The position numbers and the translations under genes were made by a program. This document shows positions 8,815-21,229 of a DNA stretch of 39,546 bases, piece by piece. Positions within the stretch are counted from its first letter, which is position 1. Each line of letters opens with the position of its first letter. The stretch is from Seminavis robusta (Eukaryota > Bacillariophyta > Bacillariophyceae > Naviculales > Naviculaceae): assembly GCA_903772945.1 (NCBI GenBank), contig CAICTM010001029.1, positions 1 to 39,546 on the forward strand, read 5' to 3'. Under the pieces are notes generated by a model, which worked only from the letters and a program-made list of their open reading frames with translations, made no database searches and was not told the origin of the DNA.

Positions 8815-10729
8815 TTAGCTGGAGCAGACGCCACACGTCTTGGGGCATCCACGAGCGATAAAGCCGTAGTTTCCACAGTACCACTCCGCATGGGCCGATT
8901 CCGCAAAGCGAGAGCAATGCAGTTCGATTTCCTTATCAGTGCCACGGTTCATCACTAAAACAACTCCACTGGAATCGATGCATTCCTGCTCCATAAGCAT
9001 CTCCTGCTCGGTAAGGAGTCGCCTCCGGTTGTCAAGCTCGGAACAGCCAGTGGGCGCGCTGGTAGGGCTGGCAGTCGGGCTCTTGGTGGGGTTTGCAGTT
9101 GGGGCTGCTGTAGGATTCGCAGTTGTGGGGCTTGTGGAAGGACCTGGGGTGGGGCGCTTGGTTGGGTCTGCGGTGGGGGCGCTGGTAGGGCTCTCGGTGG
9201 GGTTTGCAGTTGGGGTGCTGTAGGATTCGCAGTTGTGGGGCTTGGGGAAGGACCTGGAGTGGGGCGTTTGGTGGGATTTGCGGTGGGCGCGCTGGTAGGG
9301 CTGGTAGTGGGGCTCTCGGTGGGGTTTGCGGTTGGGGCTGATGTAGGATTCGCAGTTGTGGGGCTTGGGGAAGGACCTGGGGTGGGGCTCCTAGTTGGAC
9401 TTTTGGTGGGACTGTCAGTGGCATCCATTACAGCAACTCTGGACACACAGGTGTAGTCGTCTTCTCCAGCGGCACAGATCTTTTCTTCGATAAAGCCCTT
9501 CATCCAATCGATGTTTGCGGACCCGAAGCCATAAGGATCGTTGCGATCAGGAAACATTGGGTGCTGGGCTCCCAGGTTGTGGCCTGTTTCGTGTGCGAAC
9601 TAAACAAACAAGCAACGTCAGTACAGTAGATCACAGCAACAGGAATGAAAACCGAGCAAATCAAATACACTGGGCTTACCAAATGAGGGCTGGGGGTGCC
9701 GGCCCAGTTTTGAACGCTAAGTCCGTAGGCGCCGCCGATGTAATTGTTTCGACCAACCTTACTGGTAAAGGCCTGCCCAACACAACCTCCTAGATCATCT
9801 CGACCACTGATGAACTGTGCCAAATCGCCTTGCTTCCCAATTTTTTGAATCTCATCAGCGAAGGTGTACAAGATTTCTCCGTAGTAGCTTCCCCGGCACA
9901 TGTCAGGAGCGGAGGCCATAAGATTTCGCATGGGATCAGTAGAGGGATTCGCCCAGACCGTGATCATGCTGATTTGGTACTGCACGCACAATGGCGCCAT
10001 GTACAATGTGTTTACACTTGCAATAGCATTGGTCGTCTTCTCCTTCGCCAACTCGACAGACCCCTCTCCGGCCCCGGCCACAAAGTAAGAGTCGAGCACG
10101 ATGTGAATCTGGATGTAGTCAGTGAAGGGACATCCCTCTTGGAGAGAGCGATACTTGGGGTTTGGCGTTCCACCACGAAGCTTGCGACCACCGGTGTTCT
10201 CCGTTGGTGAGCCTATCATTCCTTCAGCGACATCATAGATTTCATCCTGGCCGTCCTCCATATCTTTCATCGCATCTTCGTCCAAGTCCTCGGGGGCTAC
10301 CGTCACAAAGAAATCTGATCCTGGAATAGGAGCCACCTCCACAACCCGGTCTTTGGACATCTTGTTGGCCGCAACGAGCCCACCATTGGCGTCCATGGTG
10401 ACAATCACATCAGGGTCATCCTTACTCTCGTAGTCCGTCAAGAGAATGACGCGCTCCACTCCGTCCACGACGAACTTGGCGTTCTCGGAAAAGATGTTGA
10501 TGGGAATGAGATCCTTGTCTTCCAGGGAGACGACCTTGCCGTCAATGTCGACGGACTTGGCGCCTTTGGGGACTTGCTGGAAGGTGTGAGCCCCCTTCTT
10601 CATATGATGCTGCCTCTCGAAGTCAACGAGGGCGTGGCGCTTGAACAAACCATTTTCCTGCGCGTCAACCATAGGGAAGGCGAAGGTGGCCATGGTGGCG
10701 AGAGCGGTAATAGGGAGGGATAGTTTCAT
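8815..10729 (-). CDS. Secreted zinc metallopeptidase (M12B-like) with PT-rich stalk and ShKT domain; frameshift in stalk
   Basis: Exon 1 is 10729-9680 and exon 2 is 9599 downward; the 80-nt intron (9679-9600) begins GTAAGC, ends TTTAG and is phase 0. Met 1 starts a signal peptide (MKLSLPITALATMATFAFPM...DAQ). A propeptide-like region follows up to about residue 175, then the catalytic domain. Splicing reconstitutes the zinc motif HETGHNLGAQH (residues 353-363), i.e. HExxHxxGxxH of metzincins. After the catalytic domain come repeats of PTxSPTxxPT type (about 9420-9040), a likely O-glycosylated stalk. The C-terminus (9000-8815) is a ShKT-type module with six Cys ending CPKTCGVC. The stalk frame is broken: the copy at 9211-9221 lacks one base relative to its sisters at 9101-9111 and 9331-9344, and only with that base does the catalytic frame meet the ShKT frame. 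As written, the frame would end at 8955. Probably extracellular or cell-wall proteolysis. Confidence 0.8.
9040..9420 (-). repeat. Imperfect tandem repeats encoding the Pro/Thr/Ser-rich stalk
   Basis: The block TAGGATTCGCAGTTGTGGGG (plus-strand reading) recurs at 9111, 9221 and 9344. The spacing is 110 and 123 nt; the first is one base short of a multiple of three. Shorter GGTAGGGCTSKCGGT-like units fill the space between. It codes for a low-complexity stalk, and the missing base causes the frameshift described for the metallopeptidase. Confidence 0.75.
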
Positions 10730-10854
10730 GTTTCTGGTTTACTGTATATTTCGTTTTGTCTTTTGCTTTGGTTGATGCACTTTGAGTCAATCGAATTGTG
10801 AGCTCGATGTTTTGCATCCATCCTCCATCCCGTCTGAAACCATTAGGTTCCAAT

Positions 10855-10877
10855 ATCCCTGACTCGGAGTCAGGGAT
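10855..10877. repeat. 23-bp near-perfect palindrome
   Basis: ATCCCTGACTC and its reverse complement GAGTCAGGGAT flank a single central base. It lies about 125 bp upstream of the metallopeptidase start codon. The GACTC/GAGTC core resembles half-sites bound by bZIP dimers (GAGTCA), so a role as a promoter element is possible but not shown. Confidence 0.6.
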
Positions 10878-11726
10878 CTCTTGCCTGAATCGAATCCAAC
10901 AGAGAATACTTTCGTTACCAACGAAACATACTGTAGAGACTTGGTGGTAATAGCTAGCTACAAGTAGGTGGTAGACAGGGACAGCAGGGACAGAGCGATT
11001 TCGTACTCCAAGACTCTTCAAGATACGGATACGTGAGGCGAGCTGCGCCGGGAATAGATCGCTTTGTGAGCAAGATAGTTCAGGGAGTTTGAGCTGAAAC
11101 GTTTTAACACTTTCAATAAACTAAAGCGGTCCTTGAAACTCCGAGACCCCAAAACAGCCAGTGCTCAGGAGATCTCGAAATGCCGAGTGGTCGTAAAGCC
11201 TTATCCTCGAGCCACCTTGCTGTGCGTGGACGCTCGAAAGGAGCAATCAAGTAAGTGCTCGAGCACAAGAATGAAGTACTCTACCAGCAGTACGGTACCA
11301 GTACGTGTACCGGTACCGGAAGGAGAATTATTGCTTGTTCTTGCCCATAAAGCCCTCGTCAATGAATCAGTAGAGTGTACTAGTACTAGCTAGTACTTCT
11401 CAAGCTCTTTCAATGGGATTGCAACGAGTTGAGGTAAATGTAGTCAATCCACTATTCTCACCGCATCTCGCGCGTTCCGGGTTCCGGGCCCTTGGATTCC
11501 CAGAGGTGGTACAGTACGACTGTACCGGTACCGGTGCCTGGTACCGGTATCTGTAGGGGGGTTCTAAAGGTTTAACATAAAAGAGTCAGTTAAAGTGGGA
11601 TTCAGGCTGCCTGAGAACTGAAGGGGATGGGCAAATCTTGCAATAGCCCTGTATTGTAATGGAGTGAGACTCGCCAAAATCAGTTAAAAAGACGAAATTC
11701 GTATTTTTGCCAGAAGATAAATTTAA

Positions 11727-11845
11727 TTGGATTGCATTGGATTGGATTGCATTGAATTTGATTGAATTGGATTCCAAATAGTACTGTTATTCATATATAG
11801 TAAACTGTAATTCAATGCAATCCAATCTAATCCAATGCAATCCAA
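11727..11845. repeat. Long imperfect inverted repeat made of ATTGG-type pentamers
   Basis: Left arm 11727-11758 consists of TTGGATTGCA and GATT units. Right arm 11809-11845 is its reverse complement with one extra 5-base unit. They are separated by about 50 nt of AT-rich sequence. The arms would form a stem of about 32 bp. Pentamer slippage explains the length difference. No coding frame crosses it. Confidence 0.7.
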
Positions 11846-12552
11846 TCAAATCCAATAGAGAAAAACAGCCAAAGTAAAAGATTGGCTTAGAGAACACAAT
11901 TTTTAAAAAAACGCTCTAACAAATTCAACACAGAGCCATGGGCAAGTTTGCTCATCCCCGAACGAGTGTGGAGTCAGCGAGACTGACTCAACCGGCTTAT
12001 GGTCAGGAGGTCTTTGGATCCTCCAGCTGCCCAGAAAGCTTATCTCATGAGTATCCTCAACCCAACTGAAAAACAAATTTAACGCCTTTTGAAATTTTCT
12101 TAGCCGCTTTGCAAGAAACAACGCATGAGTTCAAGACTGGCTGGCAGGAAAAGAAGGTGCGCTACCGGGATTTTTTGATAGACGATTGAGCGAGCGTTAT
12201 CGCTGGTTGAAAGTAACTGTTGCCACTGGCGGAAGGAAATGGACAATCCGTGGTGTCGCGTTGTTGTTGACGAGGAAAACGAATGCTACCCTCATCCATC
12301 TCCTCATCCGTCTCCCCATCCAATCCCATCTATCTACGCCTATCGCCTTTTTCATCATCAAAAGAGAGAAAGAGAGAGTGGTGTCCCCGTGTGCTACCCA
12401 GATAACAGGCAAGGGCCTCTGTCTGCTAGGTCTGTCAGCGCTTGAGCAATAATAAAAAGGGGGTATCTGGCGGCTTTGCTACTGTTTTCGTCAGCGTTCT
12501 ACAGTTACAGGGCCCTGTAGAAAGTTCCTCTGATTGTCCGGTTATACGAAAG

Positions 12553-15500
12553 ATGCCGACTGAACAGTATGGAACTAGCAGCAACAACACTGTTGCAGCA
12601 AAAAGGGGTCAACAACAAACTCCATCTCCATCCACTTGTCGATCGGCCAGCAGCAGTCCAGCCATGATGCTACAGCGAGGACGACAGAGTCCACGAATCG
12701 CACCTCCTACGACGGAGTTTCAGCAGCAACATCAGAAGGGTTACTTTGGAAGACAGCATCACTCAATGAGACCTAGTGCTTGGACTATCCCCTTGGAAGA
12801 AGAAGAAAAGCACCAAGGGATCCTGAGCTCTGGTTCTGATTTGGCCTTTTCAGATGACGGCAGTAATAGTGACGATTCGCTGCCATTGGTAGGAGAGGAA
12901 AAGTACAATGATTATGAGCTACCCTTTGTGACTCCGGACCGATTAACTCCTTGCAAATCCAATGTCAACAAAGGCAAGACGAATGGCTCTACTACTAGTA
13001 ACACCAATGGCAGTGCTACCCAATCCAAACCACCACTCAAGCTACCAGGATTATTTCCTCCTATTCGAAGAGCCCTACACAATTCACATCGCAAAAAGAG
13101 ACTCCACTACATCACTCCCAAAGACAGAAGAAACAATATTTTAGAAACATCCCACGAAACAGACGAAATCTATTCTCACCCACAATATCATCAACAACAA
13201 CCATCTTCCGCCCGTGGGAATGGTCTCGTGCTGGACTTGACGTCTCTCTTCACAGCCGACCCTACCACACACAAGCCAGGACCTCAATCTCCTTCCGAAA
13301 CCGCCACCACTGCTGCATCTACCAATAACAACATCAATAACCAGAACATTCATCGTACCAAGTCTCCCCTTCCAATCAATCCATACAATGCTCCCACTCC
13401 TCCTCCTTGGAGACAAAAACAACGAGCAACTCCTCAGTCTCCGGTTACAGTACTATCCCAAGAAGCTACAGCCACCACGGATCCATTCAATAATACGGCA
13501 ATACACCACACCAAATCCAATGTTACTGCCCGAGAAGATCTCCAATGGGATACCAAGTCACAAACTACGCAAGAAGCCCTCAGCACAGAACGACAGTCAC
13601 AAGCACTGACGCAATGGCTCAACTTTGTGCTGGTTGGAGATCAGCAACTATTGCAAGAACAGCAGCAACAACAGCAGCAAGATCGGTCCAACCGACGCAA
13701 AACGCCTCGAAAACGAGATACAGCCACGCCGACTACCGACACAAAGTCCGTGGATGCAAGTCGTGCCGCATTTAGCACTCCCACCGGGGCTACTTCACCG
13801 ACCGGGGCTGCCAGTATCTACAGCCGGGGGACAACACCAACCATGGGTACCCGATGCATGACTCCATCGGCACAATCCGTAGCGGCGCACAGTGTCAGTA
13901 GTGCCCGAACGACTCCTACCAAGAATCTTGTGACTAAACGACGTCAAAATCGGCGATTTTCCATGTTCCAATATGCACAGTCGTTTGATCATGCTCAAGA
14001 ACAGGCACATCATTGGTTCCATCATTCGCCGCAGTGGAGAGAAATTCGGACACGAATACGATGCGAGGTCGCCAGTGGCAAAATGATGTTGCGAGACGAT
14101 CGGGATTTGTATGCCAACATTGGATGTCGAGAACAGATACTCGACATGTTTTTGTCGTACCGACCGGCATGGCTCACCATGGCCTTGGAAGTCGTCATGA
14201 ATGCATCCGTCACGCAAGGACGACCGGGAAATCAATTGGGGCAGCCATTGCCAACGGTAAAGCAATTGAAACACTTTATTGTCGTAAGGGTGCTCTCGGA
14301 CAGCAAGCTATTGTCCAAGTATACGCAAGGACGTGGGAGTGGAACCCCTTCCGGGAAATTTGAAAAGGAGTATCATGATGAACTGAGACCGCTCGTCTTG
14401 TACCGCGTCTTGGTGTTGATTTTCTTTCTTGACCGAGCGGCTGTCAAGTTTCAACCGCATCATCAAAATGGCAATTCCAATCACAGCAACAACTACAACA
14501 ATCTGGGAAATTTGTTTCATTCCAAATCAAAGGTCCAGTTAAAGTCGACACACCAAGTACTGGTCATGTTTTGTCGAGAGTTCCTGTCGCGCGCTGGAGA
14601 TGTCATTAAGCAACTGGGACGCGTCAATTTGCATGTTTACTACAAACAAGATCGGCTCGATGAAATCGATTATCCCATTGGCAATTTTGCTATTGATTTG
14701 AGAGACGGGGTCCGACTCTGTCGTGTCTTGGAAACGCTATGGATTCTGCCCAAACAGGATCAAACCTACTATGCCAATGCCAACCTGACGAACGGGGGCA
14801 AAAACGGTGTTGACGTTAGTGCCAAGTATCCCCTGTTGTCACAACTGCGAATTCCTGCCATTTCCCGATTGCAAAAGATTCACAATGTCAACGTGGCACT
14901 GGCTGCGTTGCAAGAGGATTGTCAAATCACTGTACCGACGGAGTTACAAGCACATCATATTGTGGATGGTCAGCGGCGGATGGTGTTGCGAGTGGTGTGG
15001 ACGATTGTACTTATGCATTGCTTTGAAAACGACAACGAAATCTTGACGCTGGAGAAATTGGAAGCAGAGATTGCGCAGGTTAAAGCAATGAGGAAGCATC
15101 AAGATGCCATCCGGGAGAGACGACAACGACAGCAACCATTGAAAGAACATCAATGTCCTTCGTTATCATTGCTGAAGCAGGAGACGGATGCTGTGGAAAG
15201 TGTGGCTTTGATGAGCGTCGATGAAACAGTATTGCTACAAAATCGAACACCAAAGCACCCAACAACCTCCCGGGCAATGCCGCTGCTTTCCCAGTCCATG
15301 TCGAGGTCGTCTTCTTTCGATGCGGATCAGAGTTTTTCAAGCATCGGTCAACCAGAAGACATGCCCGCGGTTCAACAGTGGAAGATGTTGCTCTTCCAAT
15401 GGTGTCAAGAAGTCTGTATGCTTGTGGAAGAGCAGGAAAAGGAAGATTACACCCGAACGGGTCAAAAGACACCCATGAAGAAGATCGACATGGGGCAATG

Positions 15501-18500
15501 GACTGCTGCTGATCTCACCAACGGAAGAGCACTCTGCTGTTTGATTCATCATTACCACCCAACACTACTCACTCTGGAGGACCTACGACAGTCTAGCACC
15601 TTTGCTGACGGACCGCCCGCAAAAATCCAGACAACACAAAGCCGTTTTCGTTTCTCCCGGCAGCAGCGGAAATCACCCAAAGCATCTCCTGATTACTTCA
15701 TGAGGTTGGCGCAAAAACGGTTGGCTGAAATCGGGGGGATCCCACCGATGATGCTCATCCCCCATGGTCGATCAGACGGCAAGAGCCATCGCAAAAAGCA
15801 TCCATCCTTGCTTCCTTTGGCGGACGAAAAGTCGATTTTGGTGTTCCTGTATCACGTTTGCGCGAGGCTAATGGAGTCGCGTCATCAGGTCTTGGCGGTG
15901 GTGTTCGTGCAACAGCGCTATAGGTATCATCAACTGTTGAATCTACTGAGGAGAAAGCAGAGCGCCGCAAAGAGAATATGGGAAGCCTGGTGTGAAAACA
16001 AGGAGACATATTATCGAGCGCGGGCCCGGAAATACCGACGATCGGTCCAAATAATTGAAGCTTTCATGGCACAAAACTTTGACAAGTTGCTACTGTTGCA
16101 GGAAAACCGTTTGGAACGCGAGCTGCAAAATCTGGCTGTCACGCCTATCCAGGTATGTTTTTTGTATGGCCTGGCCCCGCTGTATCTTGTTTTTTTTTTA
16201 AATTCAATAGCTTACGTGCCGACAACTTTGTTTCTTCTTGCTGCACGATCCAGGCTCAGGTGAGGCGAGTTCTTGCCACTAAAAACTACAATATGCTTCT
16301 AGAACAGCATGTGGCAGCAATCATCATACAGGCCAAATACAGGCAGTTTCAAGATTACATGTCGTACCAACTGATGTTGTTAGAAAACATTCCGGCTGTT
16401 ACGACAATTCAACGTCATTGGAGGGGGGTTGTTCAGCGCCGACGGTACGCAGATGTCATTGATGCTATCATCTTGATTCAATCGGTTGTAAGAGGAGCAG
16501 TCTTGGTGAGGAGAGTTCGGATGGGCCCTTGGCGAGACTCTGCTATATGCATTCAACGTATCTGGAGAGGTTTCTGTCAACAGCTGAAGTACCAAATGGA
16601 GATGTTGGACATCATTTCAGTGCAATGCACTGTTCGAAAACACCTGGCAATAACACAGGCGAAAAAGAGTTACCATGCTTTATCGGTCGTGCAACGGATT
16701 TCAAGAGGATTCTTGGCACGACTTGACTGCGAGGGGTTACGTCAAGCGCTTGGCGCCGCAGTCATTATTCAGGTAATCCCGAGTCTCAGAATTCATTGCC
16801 GCCGTTTCTGTGACCACATCTTACCTTCCTCCTTGCACCAATCAACAGAAAATGTGCCGCCAGTTCCTTGCGAAACTAGAATTTGAGAGACTTGTTCGAT
16901 GCAGGGTAGCACTTGTTCTGCAAAGATCATGGCGGAGGTGGATCTTTCTTCGTGATAGAATCGACGGTTCGATGAGGATTCAAACTCGTTACCGTGCATG
17001 GCTTGAATGCCGAAAGTACTCTTCCACGCGATTCGTCGCCTTGAGGGTTCAGTCGGCCTGGAGGCAACGCGCCAAACGAAAGGCCTACCTCGTGCTCCGG
17101 GCAGGTGTCATCTTGATCCAAAGCACATTCCGTCGATGGTACCATGGAGTTGTGAAGGTGGCCGAACGAAAGAGAGCATTGTCGACTCTACAGAAGAATG
17201 CTCGACGATTTCTTGCGCAGTGTCTGCTAGGGGCAATGAAGAAGGTGGCTCAACGAAAGAGAGCATTGTTGACTCTACAGAAGAATGCTCGACGATTTCT
17301 TGCGCAGTGTCTGCTAGGGGCAATGAAGAAGGAGGCTCAACGAAAGATAGCATTGTCGACTCTCCAGAAGAATGCTCGGCGATTTCTTGCGCAGTGTCTG
17401 CTCGTGGCAATGAAGAAGTACCGAGACCAGCTGTTAGCAAGTGCCATATTCTGCCAGGTGCGTATACTCCTTCTTCGTGTAGGATTGAGTTGTTCGTGGT
17501 TTGATCTGACCTCGTTCCTTTCCCTTCATCACAGGCTCTCGCTCGCCGAAATTCTTGTGCAAGAATTTGGACGAGAACGAGGAAAGCTATTGTTTGCATC
17601 CAGAGCAGATGGCGGGGTTACAGCTGCTTCCGAGTCTCTCGTCGACGCAACCAACTGTTGGGAGCGCTAGCGAGCTGCGCACTCCTTTACCGTCGCGAGC
17701 AAAAGGGATCGTTTAAGATTGTTCCACACACGAGACATGTGATCCAGCTAAGCAAGCAGACTCAAATTCGGTGCGGGCAAAAACGAATTGTACTGACGAA
17801 CGCTTCTACTTGGGCGCCTCCGTGGCGAGGACATCGGCAAGAACTTTTCCGGCACAGAAATCATGTTAAGGCTGTGCGTGCTAAATTTGAAGCCGGGATC
17901 CAACTCACCGAACTTCCAAGGCGAAGGATCGGACCGAGGACACTTCGATTGGTCAACGAAGCCGCTGCTCGTTTGCAAGCACCTTGGGTGTACTATACCG
18001 AGAGCGGAGCCGTCTCTATGAGAAACATGCGCCAAGATCTTTTGACGAAAAAAGAAAGCCACCATCAATCTCGTCGCTTGTCTCGCGCAAAGCGAGGGTT
18101 ATCGCGATCTGTCCAGTCACTGCTGAGACCCGGGACCAGTGTTCAAGGCGAACGTGTGGACCCATCCGTTCTTTGCACCGTGAGACGACTTCACTCTGCG
18201 AGATCGGGAGGTTCAAGCCCGAGAGTCATTCAACGAAGGCGGGAAGATGTGAACGTTGCCCGTCTTCTGAACCTTGTTCGTCGACATTACGTAGTGTCAT
18301 CGGCGCAAAGAGGTGGTGGCACGAGCATTGAATTGCACAATTTGTTCGATCCATTTCGAGAAAAGGCTCTATTGACCGTTGCAGCCACTTCAGTCCAACA
18401 CGCTTGGCGAAGGCTTCGTGCTAGGCGTCAGTTACAACGTTCCATCCGCAGTATTATTGTTATCCAGAGTGCCGCCAGACGAAGAACTGTCGTGAGAAGG

Positions 18501-20555
18501 ACAAGGCAGATGCGTGCAGCAATTGTTACGATCCAAGCGGCGAGAAAGGGTTTTCTCGCTCGTCGCCATTTGACGGGTATGGACGAAAAAGCCAAAACCA
18601 TCCAAAAGCTTTGGCGGAGCCATATTGCTCTGTCCAGATTCAAGACTATCATTCGCAGAATCAAGATGCTGCAAAGCCTGAGCAGGCGCAGAGTTGCCAA
18701 ACAGGAGGTGGCCAAGAGGCGATTAGCCATTGTCTGTATTCAGAAGGCTGTGAGGTGCGGGTTAGCTCGCAGCACTGTGCAAGTTTTGAGGGGTGTTAAG
18801 AACAGGGCGACAAGAGCAGCCAATCGCGCGGCTTCTTTGACGCAATCAACCACGAGGGGATTCTTGGTGCGGAGAGAGATTTCATTGCGTCGAGCATCTA
18901 CTGTCGCCGTTCAAAAGGTTGTCAGAACATTCTTGGCAAGGCTAGCGTATCATGCCGCCCGCGGCAACATTGTTAAAATTCAAAAGAATGCCCGAGCCTT
19001 TGTTGCAAAGAGGGCGTTGCAGTTGGCCATCAATCGCATCACAACAGTGCAAACAGTGGCGCGAAGGTGGATCGCACTCAGGAGAGTTCAGACAATCAAG
19101 ATAGCAGCCCACGCAGATGCAGCAATGCGAAGTGAATGTGCACTTATGATTCAAAAGACTTTCAGAGGCTTTTCGGACCGTTCCGATTTCATGTTCGCCT
19201 TGCATTGTCTGGTGAAGATCCAGTCGTGGTGGCGTTCTCTGCAGCAGCGAAGGTGCTATGAGGGCATCGTCGGTGGGACAACCGCCCTCCAGTCATTGGT
19301 ACGTGGCGCGATCACCAGAAGTCGTATGGAGAGACTGAGGCGACAACGAGAGACCTCTTTGCTCAGCTTGCAAACCCGAAAGGCTCGGGCAGTTGTGACC
19401 ACACAACGTTTTGTCCGTGGCTTTTTGGCGAGACAGCAGATCAGTCTGGAGCACTTTGCTGCCACGGCAATCCAAAGAACATGGCGATGCTATGCCGACT
19501 CGACTGGCTACATCTTCGTCGTTGTTTCGGCCATCAAAATGCAATCAATCTTTCGAATGGCGCTGGCAAAGAAGCAACGAAAAGAGCTTTTGAGTCAGAT
19601 TTTTCGTATTCACGAATCTGCGATTGCGATTCAGAGCGGGTGGCGTATGCTAGCTGCCAAGGTCCTTTCCGCCAAATTGGCGAAGGCCACGGAAGCAAAG
19701 CAACAGGTCGCCGCATTGACCATCCAGTGTTTCATTCGGATGCGTCTTGCAAGCAGCGAGTTCTCTCAACAATCATCGTCCGTGTCGGTTCCACCTACCG
19801 ATGCCGTCTTTCATCGCCGCCTATCCTTGTCTCAAGGAGTGGTTCGCGGTTGGCTGGCTAGAAGGAATTCCAACGCCCAAGTCCGAAAGTCTATAACACT
19901 CATCAAGGAAGCTGAACTGCGGTCGAGACTGCAGCCTAGCATGCGGTTAGGAGCCCGGATGGACCGCGCCCTAAGTGTCCTGAAGACTTCCTGCAGTCTC
20001 ACGGAAATAATGAACATTGTTTGCACCATTGAGTTGGCTACTCGATTCAGTAAAGAATGTTGCGCCGAGTTCTGCGCTGCTGAAGCCACAGAGACGTTGG
20101 TGGCTTTGCTGTTCTCTTGCAACAAGAGTTTGCCGCACGTGGAACTCCTCTACTACATCATGTGCACACTGCTCAATGTGTGCAAGCACAAGTCTCTCAC
20201 TCAGCATGTTGCCACAGTGGAAACAGCCGAAGCCTTTTTGTATCTGATTCGTATGTATGGATCAGAAGATGCCGTTTTTTGCAGCGCCGTGGCACTGTTG
20301 GATGTTTGTATGCGTTCGAATAACAATGTCCGTGCTCTTGTGGCAGCACCACCCTGCAAGAAACGAATGGAGGGGATTTACAAACAGAGGGTACGAAAGC
20401 TTCGTAATCGGGTGGCCCCCTGTCAAAATACCACGACGCCGCAGTTTTTGGTTAAGCAAAACAAAGCCAAGACGGACATGCTCATATTGGGAATCTCGTA
20501 TGACTTGGAAAGGGGCGTTTCTGTCTTGGAGCAGGTTCTCCTTCGAACATTGTGA
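12553..20555 (+). CDS. ASPM-like spindle protein: CH region, many IQ motifs, Armadillo-like C-terminus
   Basis: Four exons: 12553-16152, 16254-16772, 16849-17457 and 17535-20555, about 2582 aa. Introns are 101, 76 and 77 nt, all phase 0 with GT/AG ends (GTATGT, GTAATC, GTGCGT). I start at the first ATG (12553); the frame is open upstream to 12442 only from a TTG. Residues 1-480 are disordered and Ser/Thr/Gln-rich, with a Gln run. The hallmark ASPM region follows: LYRVLVLIFFLDRAAVKF (about 616-633) and DEIDYPIGNFAIDLRDGVRL (about 704-723), a first calponin-homology domain. A second CH domain has QWKMLLFQWCQEV (about 940) and DLTNGRALCCLIHHYHP (about 987). From about 1117 to 2360 there are dozens of IQ motifs (IQxxxRxxLxR type) that bind calmodulin or light chains. 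Residues about 2390-2530 (IMNIVCTIELATRFSKECCA) match the Armadillo-like end of ASPM. Expected role: focusing microtubule minus ends at spindle poles during mitosis. Confidence 0.9.
17158..17418 (+). repeat. Three near-identical 87-nt repeats inside the IQ array
   Basis: Units start at 17158, 17245 and 17332, each 87 nt (29 codons), beginning VAERKRALSTLQKNARRFLA in protein and ending GAMKK or VAMKK. They differ at only a few bases, unlike the strongly diverged IQ units around them, so they arose by recent tandem duplication. The length is a multiple of three, so the frame is preserved. Confidence 0.9.
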
Positions 20556-21229
20556 GAAAATGATAAGAGGGTGTTTACTGAAGGTGCAACACGCAAGACA
20601 TTGTTGTTTTGTTTTGTACGCAGTATACGATTTTGTTGTTTAGAGGAGGAACGAACCTGCTACCGGTATACTCAATATCGGGACGGTACATACCGTATAA
20701 CAACGAGAGACACAACATATATCGCTAGAGTGGCATAAAGAATAAGTGGAATGATGATCAGTACGGTATGGTAGCAACGAGACTCAAGATAGATCGCTAC
20801 ATAAACTAAAAGCAAAGTTTAAAAATGGAGTGATCATCGTCACCAGTCCGGTACCATACCTTTCTGATGTGGTGATATAGAGACCAGTCTACTTTTGCGT
20901 CGCAAACGCTCGAATCTCAATCAATCCTCACGCCTCGATGTCGGCGGGCCGTGCACGTCAGTCGGTTTCGCTGCTGGCGGATGCCGGACCAAGTTCTGAC
21001 TGTGCCATTGCCCAAACATTGTCAACATCATGGATTCCCATTTCTTTGTCACGGTGGCCCTGCTCAGAGGGGCTCTGTTTTGACGACCACTCTAACAGAC
21101 ACAAGAACTTCCTCCTCTTCTTATTGCGCCGTTTGCCAGTTGCATGAAATGCTTTCTCAGCGTCACTGCTTCGTCCTGCGCTTCAGCTTTTTCTTCTTGA
21201 GTTTCTTGGTAGTGGATTGCTGGACACCA
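20556..21229. other. Convergent spacer with degenerate repeats
   Basis: Lies between the ASPM-like gene (plus) and the helicase-associated-repeat gene (minus). It contains spacer palindromes (TACCGGTATA at 20661, CGGTACATACCGTA near 20682, GTCCGGTACCATACC near 20846). Two loosely similar segments begin CAACGAGA (about 20701 and 20777), each ending in a GTACGGTATGG- or CGGTACCATACC-type block. No gene is supported. Confidence 0.4.

Larger units (their letters stand above)
10730..12552. other. 1.8-kb intergenic region between divergent genes
   Basis: No gene is supported; open frames here start at non-ATG codons or lack motifs. It separates the metallopeptidase (minus) from the ASPM-like gene (plus) and so should hold both promoters. 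Visible elements are a 23-bp palindrome (10855-10877), clusters of the spacer palindrome (11291-11319 and 11521-11550), TACTAGTACTAGCTAGTAC (11379-11397), a long ATTGG-rich hairpin (11727-11845), and CATC/CCATC-rich and GAGA tracts (12290-12390) just upstream of the ASPM-like gene. Confidence 0.5.

Noticed and set aside
8939..9456. Plus-strand frames rich in VGLAVGLLVGFAVG-like repeats, resembling a membrane or glycine-rich protein
   Set aside because: They are the antisense of the Pro/Thr stalk repeats of the metallopeptidase; the ShKT and zinc motifs fix the minus strand as coding.
17007..17599. Overlapping frames with Glu/Ser-rich repeats (STKESIVDSTEECS) on both strands
   Set aside because: Shadow frames of the 87-nt IQ repeats; the IQ frame is continuous with the spliced ASPM-like protein.
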